A stretch of 64,000 nucleotides of DNA from Atherix ibis (Eukaryota; Arthropoda; Insecta; Diptera; Athericidae): the NCBI GenBank assembly GCA_958298945.1, contig OY282605.1:35256811-35320810 (forward strand). The letters are read 5' to 3'. Positions 43,937-53,836 of the stretch are shown one piece after another. The position numbers and the translations under genes are program-made. Under the pieces are notes generated by a model. It saw only the letters and a program-made list of their open reading frames with translations, did no database searches and was not told the origin of the DNA. Position 1 is the stretch's first letter, and each line of letters begins with the position of its first letter.

Positions 43937-44480
43937 TTAAATAAAATACAATTTAAAATCAGATTTTTGTAAAAATTTTCTTCCATTATATTGCTTAAAA
44001 CTTGCCATTATGCCAGAAATATAACACCTGTCAAATGGCCACCATAAGACTTGCAGTTCTTGATGCTTTTGAGGTAATTTTTCATGACTTCTTCGAATAT
44101 TTCCGGCTATAATTCGGCCATTACTTGAGGGGATTTTAGTTTCTAAATGCTCTGAAGTTTGCTTAGTCCTAAAAGAAAAAGCAACAAGTCTAAGGATGTC
44201 AAATTGCGTGATCTTGGAGGCTAATGGACAACACCAACTTTCGAAATTAAGACAAAATTTCATGTGTTTTGTGGCTTACGGTGCTGTTTTTGTTAAAAAT
44301 TTAAAATCTTCAAACAAAAAAATCAATAATCATAGCGTCATAGCGCTCTGAATAGATGTTAATGGTCTCGTCTTGTTCAATTTTAAAGAAAATTCAGACC
44401 AAAATGCATTTTTCTTAGATTCAATGGATTCTTCTTAGTCAATTCGGAGCCCCATACATATATATAATCTTCTCTTAAAG
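43937..44480 (-). pseudogene. Tc1/mariner transposase relic
   Basis: Minus-strand frame 44263-43937 contains ASKITQFDILRLVAFSF, TSEHLETKIP and NIRRSHEKLPQKHQE, aligning to SCDLTPLDFFLWGYVK...TIEHLKTNIRRVI...MLEKVVENW. Upstream pieces (44300-44470) match IWGSE and FGLNF. NKQNCRIW-type family. Confidence 0.65.
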
Positions 44481-44582
44481 TGGAAACGAAACTATGCTAG
44501 AAAAACTACTTTTGTAAAATGTTTTCACAATTTCAACGCAATGTTTAGTAAATATGGCTTATATAACATAAAATGGCAGACT

Positions 44583-44653
44583 CTAAACTAAACAATTGTC
44601 ACCAAACACCGTCACCAATATTTTTGACAGCTGTCAAAAGACAGGGATTACCC
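44583..44653. repeat. Left copy of a 71-bp direct repeat flanking composite F
   Basis: Begins CTAAACTAAACAATTGTCAC and includes the palindrome TTTTTGACAGCTGTCAAAA; ends GGATTACCC. The partner is at 46582-46651 with about six differences. The palindromic core also occurs next to the relic at 55580-56130. Confidence 0.85.
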
Positions 44654-46580
44654 CTTAGATTATAGAAAAACTGGATAGGTCTCTACTTAAAAAGTATAGC
44701 CATATATTGTTGGCAATGCATTCGTAGAACGCACACACATGCAAAATAACAGAAACGGCGTAAATTGCTGGGGGTCAATTTTAAACTTCAGTCAGTATGC
44801 GATTGAAGCGGTTGGTTTAAAACCATTTTCATATGTGATGTCATTTATTCGTAAACAAATCGATTTTTTTCAATATTGTGGATTTTATTGTTTGATGGAA
44901 TTAGTTTTGGATATTTGCAATTAAAAACACAGTATTCCATTTTCAAATATTATTTTATTTATTTCACTGTATTTTTATTTATTAAAACAGAATTATAAAG
45001 TAAAAGAGCACAAATAAAAAAAACAATTGCAAGTTATTCGATTATATCAAAACAATTATGTGCACAAATAAAAATCCATTTCAAAAATGCAAAATGAATT
45101 TAATGAGAGAATGTGTTATTATGTTGAAATTAAAACCACACCACAACTAAGTACAGAATTAACAGAAATTAAAGTATATCTTGCACTATTAAAATACGTT
45201 CCCTTAAATTTTTTTACAAACACTTTACGTACGCCGTCACTGAACTATTTTTTGGTAAACATTGAACTGTCAACATCACATTTGCTTACATATATTCAAT
45301 GACGAACTTAAACCTTTTTAATCAGTTTTTGGACCAAATAAATCATTTAAAAATCACGGAACTAAAAATTTCCTGTTAAATATTATCAACAATATAAATA
45401 TTTGTATAAGTACTTACTTCTTCGTAAATACTCTTCAGAAAATATAAAAACTACAATTTCACTTGCACTTTCTAAATAGTAACTTGAAAAACAACAAAAG
45501 TATGCAAGCATTTAGGTATGCTACCACTTTCATGGAGAATGGCGTGTTTTAAGACTATCCAAAAGTCTACAAAATTGAGCCGCTTGATATTTAATTCATA
45601 TTTACGAAATAAATAATAAACCTAAAATACAATAATTCCATTTCATATCAGAAGATTGTACAAAAAATAAAAATTGACTGTCATTGTGTTTAAATTGTAT
45701 TTTTCTATGGAATAAATGAATTAAAATTAATATACGGGCCTATCCAGGTATTCTTTATATCTAAGAGCAGAACACAAACGTACAAGAATGACAGCGCTGT
45801 CATTTGAAACGTCAAAATAATCGACTGTCAAAGATTTAACCTTAGATTACGTATAATATAAGAATAGACAATTAAAGCGCCAAATTGGAGCCAAAAAACG
45901 GAATACAACCTTAAAGCTTAGATTATAGAGGAAGTGGATAAGCATCCCCACACAAAAATGCTGTTCATTTTTTTTCGAGAATACATTCGTAAGGTCGCAT
46001 ACACTTGCAAAATAACCTTTGAAATAAAAACTTCCTATTTACTGTCGTAGAAGTATAAAACTATTTATTGCAAATATATTAATTTATACTTAATTGTTCG
46101 TAAAATATTTAAAATATAATAAAATCACACTTAAATTTTCACTTTGCGAAGTGAACATTAAGCATACAAATTTTATGCTTAATGTATCTAAATGTGAACA
46201 GGACATGTCCTGTTTTTATGGTAAATGTGAACATTAAGCATAAAAACAGTATGCAAGCATTTCATGGAGAATGGCGTGTTTTAAATGTCTCCAAAAGTCT
46301 ACAAAATTAAGGTGTTTGATATTTACAAAACAAATAATAAACTTACAATGAAATTGCATTTAATACCAGAAAATTGAAAGGGGGTTTAAATTATAGTTTT
46401 GCTTAGAATAAGTAAGTAAAAATGGATATTAATTTAGAAAAATGTCTATTACGAAAACTAGATGTTTAGTTTTCGCAAATGTATGCCGCTTTTTCAACAA
46501 TTCAGTCAGAATCTTGCGTATATGTGTACATATACGAAAATCTAACGTACGGGCCTATCCAGGTTGTCTTTAATCTAAGG
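44654..46580 (+). mobile_element. Composite CTTAGATTA-family transposon (copy F)
   Basis: Two family units, 44654-45765 and 45917-46580, are separated by a 151-bp spacer identical in length and close in sequence to that of composite A (AAGAATGACAGCGCTG, CAAAGATTTAACCTTAGATT, AAGAATAGACAATTAAAGCG). The first unit begins CTTAGATTATAGAAAAACTG; the second ends GTCTTTAATCTAAGG. This locus preserves the uninterrupted spacer. Within the second unit at 46197-46214 is the perfect palindrome AACAGGACATGTCCTGTT, next to an inverted CATTAAGCATA pair. No coding capacity. Confidence 0.85.
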
Positions 46581-46581
46581 C

Positions 46582-46651
46582 CTAAACTAAACAATTGTCA
46601 CCAAACCACGTCACCCATATTTTTGACAGCTGTCAAATGACATGGATTACC
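46582..46651. repeat. Right copy of the 71-bp direct repeat flanking composite F
   Basis: Starts CTAAACTAAACAATTGTCAC directly after the element's CTAAGGC and ends GGATTACCC. Far longer than the 7-bp target duplications of other family members. Confidence 0.85.
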
Positions 46652-47215
46652 CGATTTAACTAATTAATATGCTTCATTTAATCGTTAATACTATTTTCAT
46701 ACTAATTAAATTTGTAATTATTAATTGCCAACATTCTAAAGAAATATTACTGTTCTATATAAGTGGCACTCACCTTTGGTAAAATCAATATGAATATTCT
46801 TAAAAGTGGAGGTAATTATTTTAACAACAAAAAAAAACAATTCAAATATGCAGACATCGTTAATATTTGCTTTGAATCCATATAAGACCGAAACATGTGA
46901 AACAACTGAAAAATTATTCCACGTAGCAATTCTGTTTATGTTGAGCTATGCTCGAGTATTAATAGTTGATACGGAATATCCATGCTAATTCTTCGAATAT
47001 CCAGAAAGGGTTTTATTACGTCTTAACCTTTTCTATATTAAGATATTGTCTGAATCTAAAGAAATAGTATTCAAATGGCCCCGTTTTTAAGTAAGAGTGG
47101 ATAACTCAGAAGAGACAATAATTGCTTTGGGACATGGTATAACAAACACCAACAAATATATATCAACCACTCTGGAAAATAATAAAATTAAAATGCAATT
47201 TGAAAAGTAAAACAA
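46652..47215. other. Intergenic, nothing recognised
   Basis: A 60-codon frame at 46806-46988 has no recognised relatives and is probably chance. Confidence 0.35.
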
Positions 47216-47370
47216 AATGCATTCGACCGACCGACCACCATTATTGCATGACTCCTGCCGGCCGACCATGCACAGTGTACTCTCGCCTAGATTGCGTGAC
47301 TTTCTATCGTTCATAGTCAGTAGTCAGTCAGTCAGTTTCTCTTTGTACGTTTGTGCTAAATAGTCCAAAA
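47216..47370 (+). promoter_or_regulatory. Possible promoter-like island
   Basis: An island of balanced composition (CGACCGACCGACCACC, CTGCCGGCCGACCATG) is followed by three tandem CAGT units and TCAGTTTCT, which fits an arthropod initiator. No exact downstream element or exon could be assigned, so direction and use are uncertain. Confidence 0.25.
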
Positions 47371-47879
47371 AGAAACCATTTTACCATTTATGAAATTTTC
47401 ATTGATTTTACCTTTTCGTAAAAATGAATAATTATAACAATAAACGAAAATTTATACTAATAAATACACTCTTCCAAAAAATACCATGTATTTTGTCCAT
47501 TTAATTTTGTACATTATTTTTGTTATTTCAATCGTTAAGTCTGGACTTTATGAATTTTTTCATTATGGAAATCAATAAAATTTTTACTAATTTTCTTTAA
47601 TCAAATAAATGACAAACTGGATCAATAATTACGCAATCTGACCAATTTGAAATGGTAATGAATTGACTAATTATTTATTCGATCGATTGTGAATAAAAAA
47701 TTGAAATTGTTGAACTATGAATTTATTTGCAAATAATTGAAAAGTAAAATACTATTTGGATCTGGATAGTACAGATTGTTCTAAAGATAAGCTTACAACT
47801 TTTTTCCCCCCTAAAATCGTGTTGGATGGTTAACCAAAATCGTTTATATGTTATAGACTTACAGATTATCGATGTCAAG
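47371..47879. other. AT-rich intergenic DNA
   Basis: Nothing recognised. Confidence 0.35.
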
Positions 47880-47970
47880 AAGCAATAAAGTTCTATCAGG
47901 TGCTACACAGGGTAATCACCTCGGGCCGTTGTTCTTTATTCTTGTCATCAAGGCTACCATCCAAAGTTCT
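47880..47970 (+). pseudogene. Reverse transcriptase scrap (PQG block)
   Basis: KVLSGATQGNHLGPLFFILV corresponds to the SGVPQGSHLGPLLFILFIND block of LINE reverse transcriptases. Only this block is visible. Confidence 0.55.
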
Positions 47971-48121
47971 GTGGGTTCAAATGCCAGTGAGATCCTATGA
48001 TAATTTCTAAAAACTGCATTACTTTCCATTCTTTAATGGCCGCCATTCCAACTGGACAAAAGCATGGCGCAGCCCCAAACATGATCTTAAAATAGCCAAA
48101 AATCAAAAATAATATCTTAAA

Positions 48122-48172
48122 ATCGTCTGCACACAACGCTTTTTTCCTACTTCTTTTCTTGCTAGATTAACT
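48122..48172 (+). repeat. Isolated end of the CGTCTGCACACAACGC MITE
   Basis: CGTCTGCACACAACGC followed by TTTTTCCTACTTCTTTTCTT and GCTAG matches the left end of the element at 49085. Confidence 0.7.
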
Positions 48173-48207
48173 GCATGATAAAAATTTAATTAGACCATTT
48201 GGAATTA

Positions 48208-48432
48208 TGTCCTAATATTCCGAAAGGGAAATAGATAGTGAATGTTAAAAGGGAAATAGATAGTGACGTGAATAATATAATTTTACATTGAGGAGGAATT
48301 TAATATTTTTTTGCAGTTGGTGTCTCTCTAATGACCTCTTACTAAATCTGGAAAAGTGTGAAGGAACTTACATAAAACGAGACCAGTCTGTTACCGAGGA
48401 ACTTGCATAAAACGAGCCGAGTCTGTTACCGA
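48208..48432. repeat. Two small tandem duplications
   Basis: AAAGGGAAATAGATAGTG occurs twice near 48223-48266. A 37-bp unit with GGAACTT(A/G)CATAAAACGAG and CAGTCTGTTACC or GAGTCTGTTACC is duplicated at about 48362-48432. Confidence 0.7.
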
Positions 48433-48469
48433 ATTAAGTGTACACAAATCTCTATCGACGAGTATAAAC

Positions 48470-48560
48470 CCTCTAGCTGGTGTCCCACAAGGTAGTTATC
48501 TCGGTCCGTTATTGTTTATCTTGGAAATTGATAATATTATCAAAATAATTGAAGACTATA
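48470..48560 (+). pseudogene. Reverse transcriptase scrap (PQG block)
   Basis: LAGVPQGSYLGPLLFILEID matches the conserved RT block of non-LTR retrotransposons; no YxDD box follows. Likely related to the scrap at 47880. Confidence 0.65.
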
Positions 48561-48774
48561 AAATATGGTAGACAAGACAAACAACTTCAATTTATATCTA
48601 ATGTAAACCTTAAGTTTCTATAAGTAGCTTAATTTTGGGATTTTTAAAACGTTGGTCGAAGGAATTTTCTAGTTCACATACATGGCCTCATCATTTGTGA
48701 CCTATTCTAGAATATGCATCTGTGGTTTAGTCGTTTTATTATGCTACACATAATAGGCGTATTGAATCGGTATT

Positions 48775-48860
48775 TCCATTTAAAAAGAAACATGGAAATA
48801 GTCATCTTAGTCATATTGTCCTGTTCTAAGATGACTATTTCCATGTTCTTTTTATTTTTT
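48775..48860. repeat. Near-perfect inverted repeat (20-bp perfect core arms)
   Basis: CATGGAAATAGTCATCTTAG at 48791-48810 is exactly complementary to 48826-48845, with a 15-nt spacer. Pairing extends outwards through AAAAAGAA with one gap. Confidence 0.9.
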
Positions 48861-49084
48861 TGTTATACGATAAACGTGCGTTATTGTATTAAAAAAAATG
48901 TTTTTTTTTTATGATAATAACACGTTATTGGAGCTTGTAAGACTCCATAATAAGTTTTGCCTCGTCCAGTCTAGAGCCTAGATTGTCAAACAACAACTAA
49001 CAGAATGACAGCTAACGAAAATGACATCAAATAAAAATTGTGCAAGTACATTTAGAACACCCTGCATTTGAGTTGAAAATAAAG
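48861..49084. other. Intergenic, nothing recognised
   Basis: Short AT-rich spacer between an inverted repeat and a MITE. Confidence 0.35.
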
Positions 49085-49718
49085 TCGTCTGCACACAACG
49101 CAGTATTTTTCCTGCTTCTTTTTTGCTAGATTGATTACTTGTTTTGATTTCTAACTGTGAACAAATTTATGTGTCATTTTTCTCATGCAGCCCAGTTGAC
49201 TGATTAGTCCCCCGTAAAACTAGCAGCAAAAATAGTACGAAAAATTAAACCGTTTCTATTTTTGAATACTTGCTTCGAAAATAGTAACTGAGCCAAGCAG
49301 TGCCCTAATTTCTAGCATTACTTTTGATGCTTGCACATTGACAGTTCGAATGTCAATAAAAATGAACAGTAACGCGATTCATTTTTGTTTATTTAATAAA
49401 TAATTATTTATTCAAAAGAATTTACTTCATATATTTCGTCGGAAAATATACCGAAAACAAGGAAAAAAGATACTTAAATGTCATATAAAATATGCTTTTC
49501 CAAAATGTAGACAAACTAGCAGCAACACTATCACGAAACTAGACTATCATTAGGAAAACTATCACGAAAAATTGAACCGATTCTATGTGTATGTTATTTC
49601 TGAAATCTAGCTTGAAAACTAGCAGCCGAGCAAGCAGTGACTTAATTTCTAGCATCGCAGCCAGCACGGAAGCAAGCAAGAAAAGAAGCAGGAAAACTGG
49701 CGTCGTATGAAGCGGGCT
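49085..49718. mobile_element. MITE-like element with about 40-bp terminal inverted repeats
   Basis: The left end GTCGTCTGCACACAACGC, then TTTTTCCTGCTTCTTTT and TTGCTAG, is matched in reverse at the right end (CTAGC..., GAAAAGAAGCAGGAAAA, CGTCGTATGAAGCGGGC). Subterminal segments (ACTAGCAGCAA, CACGAAAAATTGAACCG) also have partners. A third end lies at 48122. The interior is AT-rich and non-coding. Target duplication not resolved. Confidence 0.65.
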
Positions 49719-50700
49719 TAATTGATTTCGAATAGAAAATTAACTTAACAAGAAGCTTTTTAGAAGATTTTCAAATAATTTTTTATAGAAAAACTATTAT
49801 TTACGATAATTAAAATTTTTTATTTATAATGAAAAAAATTAATTCATCCTTTTGAAATGTCAACAATAGTAAAAGCTTAAATAATTTAACCAAAAAAAAA
49901 CAAAAAAAAACTAACTGACAAAATAAATTAAAAAGTTGAGAATCTACCCTTAAGAACACACCGTGCATTTTTATTTTATAGAATAGATCCTTTTTAGTAT
50001 TTTTTTTTTAATTGTTTTCTTTTTTTATCTTTTCACTTTGATGAGATTATTTTTATTTGTTAATTTTTATGGACGCTGTTATTCTTATAACACCAACAAG
50101 ATCTTTTTATGAGCACTAAATAATGTCAGTTTAAAATCAAAGCTGTTTGATTGGATTTGTTATAAATTATCTGATAAAAATTGAATTCCTGAAAAATGAA
50201 CACAGAATGATTTTGCAATTGGCTTTACACATTTTCCTATTAATTTAAGTTACAATAAAAAAAAATGATTTAAGAAAATCTGCTTATGCACAAAATAATT
50301 TGTTTGTAAAAGAAAAACTAGAACTGGAAAGAAAATATTTTAGTCTAAATGTTAACATCCAAATTCAAATAATAAAAACTCTTTTGGTAATTTTATTATA
50401 TTTCTATGCGAAAATGTTCAATTGTAATTTAATTTATTTGAGAAAAATTTACATTTTAAATGATTCAAGAAAAGGGCTTGCTTATCAATACGAATACCAG
50501 TGATAGGCACATTTTGTTTACCAACCATAATATAAAATCTCAATAAAGAGGAAAATACCTATTTGTTCCAGCATATTTAAAAAGGAAACATTCTAAAAAT
50601 AAAGATGGAATTATTTTCCGAAACACTGAACTTTATCACATTTCAGATAATATTCGAATGATAACAATTTCGATTTTCCCATCAAATCATGGGTTTTTTG
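49719..50700. other. AT-rich intergenic DNA
   Basis: No supported gene. The 67-codon frame at 50300-50503 is AT-rich and unrecognised. Confidence 0.35.
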
Positions 50701-50701
50701 C

Positions 50702-50790
50702 CTCTCTTGTTAACCAATTGTAATAGAAACATTTTCAAGAGATATGTCTCTTTAAAAACATGTTTTTATCGTAATTGGTTAACAAGAGAG
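50702..50790. repeat. Inverted repeat with 18-bp perfect arms
   Basis: CTCTCTTGTTAACCAATT (50702-50719) is complementary to AATTGGTTAACAAGAGAG (50773-50790). Further imperfect pairing (GTAATAGAAACA with TGTTTTTATCGT) continues inwards. Confidence 0.9.
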
Positions 50791-51839
50791 AAAATATATA
50801 CGAGAAGAGAAATATTAGAAAATATATACTAGAAGAAGAGATAGATACGAGAAGAGAAATGTTAGATTATTTGTCAATAAGCTGAGAGAATACAGCAAAT
50901 GAAATGTCTCCTATTGGATGGGAGTGCAAAATATTCGAGGCTTTGCAGGCAAGAACAAGATCAGATATTGTACAAAATCAAAATCCGGTAGAATATTCAT
51001 CCTTTCTTAATATTTTTTTTTCTCACTAGAATGAACAATTTATATAATCATTCCAACATTACCATTTGAGTACTCTTTTCATAATATTCATCAAAACAAT
51101 CCCCTGGGAATAAATTCTCTTTTATTATTTATGATGTGTTTGTTCTTCATGTCATCATCATCATCAGGTCTTTAGTCGGATTCATAATTTCAATGATTGC
51201 GGATTTTTAATCTAAAAACACTTTTTAAACTATTTATGGTTCGCATGTTTGCATATTTTCTTTTGCTTATTAGCAAGAATAAATACTATGTAAAATTGCA
51301 TATTTTCTTTGGCTTATTAGCAAGAATAAATACTATGTAACTACTAGCCTTAGAGTGTTATTTCTGTCGATATACTATTAGTTTTTGCACAAAGCAAATA
51401 TAGAATGATGTACGAGCATTTTGAAAAATTCAACATAATCTCCATAAAGCCTTGTGTTTACTATCTGATTAATTAATAAGACTTCATTTACTTATTATTA
51501 TTATCTATATTCTATCTATATTTATTATATGAAAATAAATGTATGTTCTGTATGTGCTCCAATAATGTTAATTCGATTGGTATGAAACTTCGCAAACCTT
51601 CTTAGTTCGGTCTGGAATAGGTAACGAAGGTTGCTCTTTTTTTTCTGCCGTTTATTTTTTTCTTTCTTTTTCTATACGTCAAAAATGAAGTTTTGTTTTG
51701 TAGTACGTATCCCATGAACATATGCCAAGGGTTATTACTTTAGCACCACGACCTTGAAGGTCTTATGGCGACGTTGACAATAAGGCTGACCGATATAGGA
51801 GGTGTAAATGACTAATACTTGGCCTTGGCAAGCAAAAAA
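50791..51839. other. Intergenic with short tandem duplications
   Basis: A 48-bp unit (GCATATTTTCTT, then GCTTATTAGCAAGAATAAAT) is duplicated at 51251-51345. A partial duplication of ATATACGAGAAGAG-type sequence lies at 50795-50860. No gene recognised. Confidence 0.45.
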
Positions 51840-51965
51840 CATTTTTATTCATCAAATTCATTTTATTTTTCAACCTGGTCGCTTTTTAGCTCGATACACT
51901 TAGTCCAACGTTTTTCTACCTTTTGCATCCTATCTAAAAATACGATTTATATCAAACCATTTAAA
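51840..51965 (-). pseudogene. Mariner transposase C-terminal scrap
   Basis: The minus strand reads DRMQKVEKRWTKCIELKSDQ and VEK, then a stop. This is the common WxKRWxKCIxxxGDYVEK tail of mariner transposases. Confidence 0.6.
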
Positions 51966-51999
51966 ATAGACCTTTGTTGTTGTTTGTAAGGTCCCTTAC

Positions 52000-52705
52000 A
52001 TACGTGTCAGGGGACAACTTTATAGTACGTGTGGGAAGTTATCTGAAAGAGACTGTTCTGTGGTTAGTAGTATAGAATATTGAGAATTTTGTTATATTTT
52101 GTGGAGCAGATTAATGTGTTGTAGAAGTTGAAATAGGGGACTAGGGAATGGAGTTGTTGGATCCAGAAAACGAAATAATTCTTGATCAGCTGGCATTCAT
52201 GTAGTATGTGAGTAATGGTGAAATAAATGCCACAGGATTGGCATAAGCGACGATTGGTCTTGCCAAAAAGGAAGTTATGAGTAAGAGCAGCATGTCCAAT
52301 CCGGATTCTGAGGAGCTTTCGTTCCCAGAATTCGACAAAAAAAATGTGTCGCTATTGGTCCAGTCATTGTGTCTGTGGATGGCTAATGGTGTTAGTTGCC
52401 ATTCTTTTAGTGGGCTTAAAAGAATGGCAACTAACACCATTAGCCATCCACTTTCGTTGTCCACAATTTCCACATGCCCCGGCATCCATTGCAACTCGAC
52501 ACTCCTATTGCTAAGTAGGCTATGACGAACTGTCGCTAAAAATAATAACGCTCCGTTGGCTGGGAATATTGTTCGAAATTTCATTTGCTCTTTTTATGGC
52601 CCACAGCTCCCCGTAATATAAAGCTGCCCTATAAGGGAAGATTCCACAACAATAAGGAAAGACCGAAAAAGTGACCAACACTTGATGATCTTTTAATCCG
52701 TCCAA
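52000..52705 (-). pseudogene. LINE fragment: RNase H domain and 3' zinc-finger region
   Basis: Minus-strand frames show YYGELWAIKRANEI and IIFSDSSS (RNase H start), VELQWMPGHVEIVDNESGW (the WxPGHxxIxGNE block), then RIRIGHAALTHNFL, RRLCQSCGIYF and ITHILHEC, the LRxGHxxLTHxxL...CxxC...HxxxxC tail of Jockey/I-type LINEs. Frameshifts occur and a 34-bp inverted duplication interrupts it at 52376-52450. Confidence 0.8.
52376..52450. repeat. Perfect inverted repeat, 34-bp arms, 7-nt loop
   Basis: Arms 52376-52409 and 52417-52450 are exact reverse complements around GTGGGCT. The duplicated arm derives from LINE coding sequence. Confidence 0.95.
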
Positions 52706-52769
52706 CTATTCAAGGAAAAGTTTTCTATACGTGGACGGATAAGTGCTGGCTTTCTTAAATCTGTCAAGA

Positions 52770-53400
52770 GAAGCAGACATTTTCAACTTTGCACATCAAT
52801 ATAGACGTTTTGTTTCAGTAATTACTTCATCGTTTAGGCCAAATCGTTTTCCATCGAGACATTTTTCATATTCAGAAATAGAAAATAATTGCTGGGAGCT
52901 TAATCTGGTGAATATGGTGGATGCGGAAGCAATTCGTATCCGAACGCATGGAAATTTGCCATGGCGAAGACATAAGTGTGCACGCGTTTTGTCGTATAAT
53001 ACTGTCCTATTATTATTTTTCCGTGTTAAAGACCTGCCCATAGTTTTTGCCTTCGTTTTTGCACGTTTGCTAGTATAGGTCCATTGGTTTGACTAAACTT
53101 CGGATGATGAATCCATTGGTGGCGCTTTTGGCGCCAAATTAATTTTTGCTTCGTATTATAATCAGCAATTATGAAACGAAGCAAAAATTAATTTGGCGCC
53201 AAAAGCGTCACCAATCTCACCGATAGCGTTCTCATACCCAAAAGTTCATGGAAGATATTGTCTATACATTCTTTTGAAATATTTACCATGTCAGCTAGAT
53301 CATACACTTTTATTAATCATTTCTTCGTTGCTTACCTTAGTCAGACGTTCTGGGCGCTTATATGTTGGCGAGGAATGTCCATAATAAATTTTTAAGCTTG
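52770..53400 (-). pseudogene. Mariner transposase relic interrupted by a palindrome
   Basis: Minus strand, N-terminal part at 53400-53216: GRPERL-like and KVSNEEMINK, then DLADMVNISKECIDNIFHEL and LGMRTLSVRLV, the second helix-turn-helix of a mariner. C-terminal part at 53100-52770: HAFGYELLPHPPYSPD, APSNYFLFLNMKN and, shifted in frame, KCLDGKRFGLNDEVI. The central catalytic segment is missing and a 40-bp-armed hairpin sits at the junction. Confidence 0.75.
53115..53215. repeat. Inverted repeat, 40-bp arms with one mismatch
   Basis: Arms 53115-53154 and 53176-53215 (ATTGGTGGCGCTTTTGGCGC and onward) flank a 21-nt AT-rich loop. It lies exactly where the mariner relic has lost its centre. Confidence 0.95.
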
Positions 53401-53443
53401 GTTTTTTGTTTCAGATATGTTTCTCCTGAAACAAAAAACCAAG
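53397..53443. repeat. Inverted repeat, 18-bp perfect arms
   Basis: CTTGGTTTTTTGTTTCAG (53397-53414) is complementary to 53426-53443, with an 11-nt loop; near-pairing extends outwards. Confidence 0.9.
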
Positions 53444-53714
53444 ACTTATCATACGACCCTTAGTAAAGACATGAAAAAAATGATTAATTGTGAGCTATTG
53501 TATTCGTGATAAGCAAATATCTCGGAGATGGTGAGAGATATTGTCTTGTGGGATATCATATCATTGAATGTTGGACAATTAAAAAATATTTTTTGGTACT
53601 TCCATATTGGTGGGGGGTTAAACAAATCTCGCAACAAACGCGAAAAATGGATTTTCCGCCGATTCATCAAAATTGAACCGCTCATAAACGGACTATTATA
53701 TAGTTATTGGCAAT

Positions 53715-53836
53715 TTGACGTCAATCTCCGATCACCAAAGTTAAGCAGGACTGCGCTACTTGGATGAGTAACTGTTTTGGGAATACCGCATGTCAAGGCA
53801 CTTGAAAGAATAACAAACAAACAAACAATTGACGTC
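53715..53836 (+). pseudogene. Retroposed 5'-truncated 5S rRNA fragment
   Basis: 53725-53800 follows the 3' two-thirds of 5S rRNA: TCCGATCACCAAAGTTAAGC (A-box region), then TTGGATGAGTAACT and TTTTGGGAATACCGCATG (C-box region), ending TCAAGGCA. A short linker and a (CAAA)n tail (about 53813-53828) follow. The whole is bracketed by the 8-bp direct repeat TTGACGTC at 53715-53722 and 53829-53836, as expected for LINE-mediated retroposition. The 5' third is missing, so it is not a functional 5S gene. It could be a 5S-derived SINE. Confidence 0.8.

Noticed and set aside
47960..47980. tRNA B-box-like GGGTTCAAATGCC
   Set aside because: No A box at the required distance and no cloverleaf can be drawn.
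47954..48136. Possible Tc1 transposase piece on the minus strand (GAAPCFCPVG)
   Set aside because: Only a faint likeness to the VWGCFSxxGxGPL block, with no other motif to support it.
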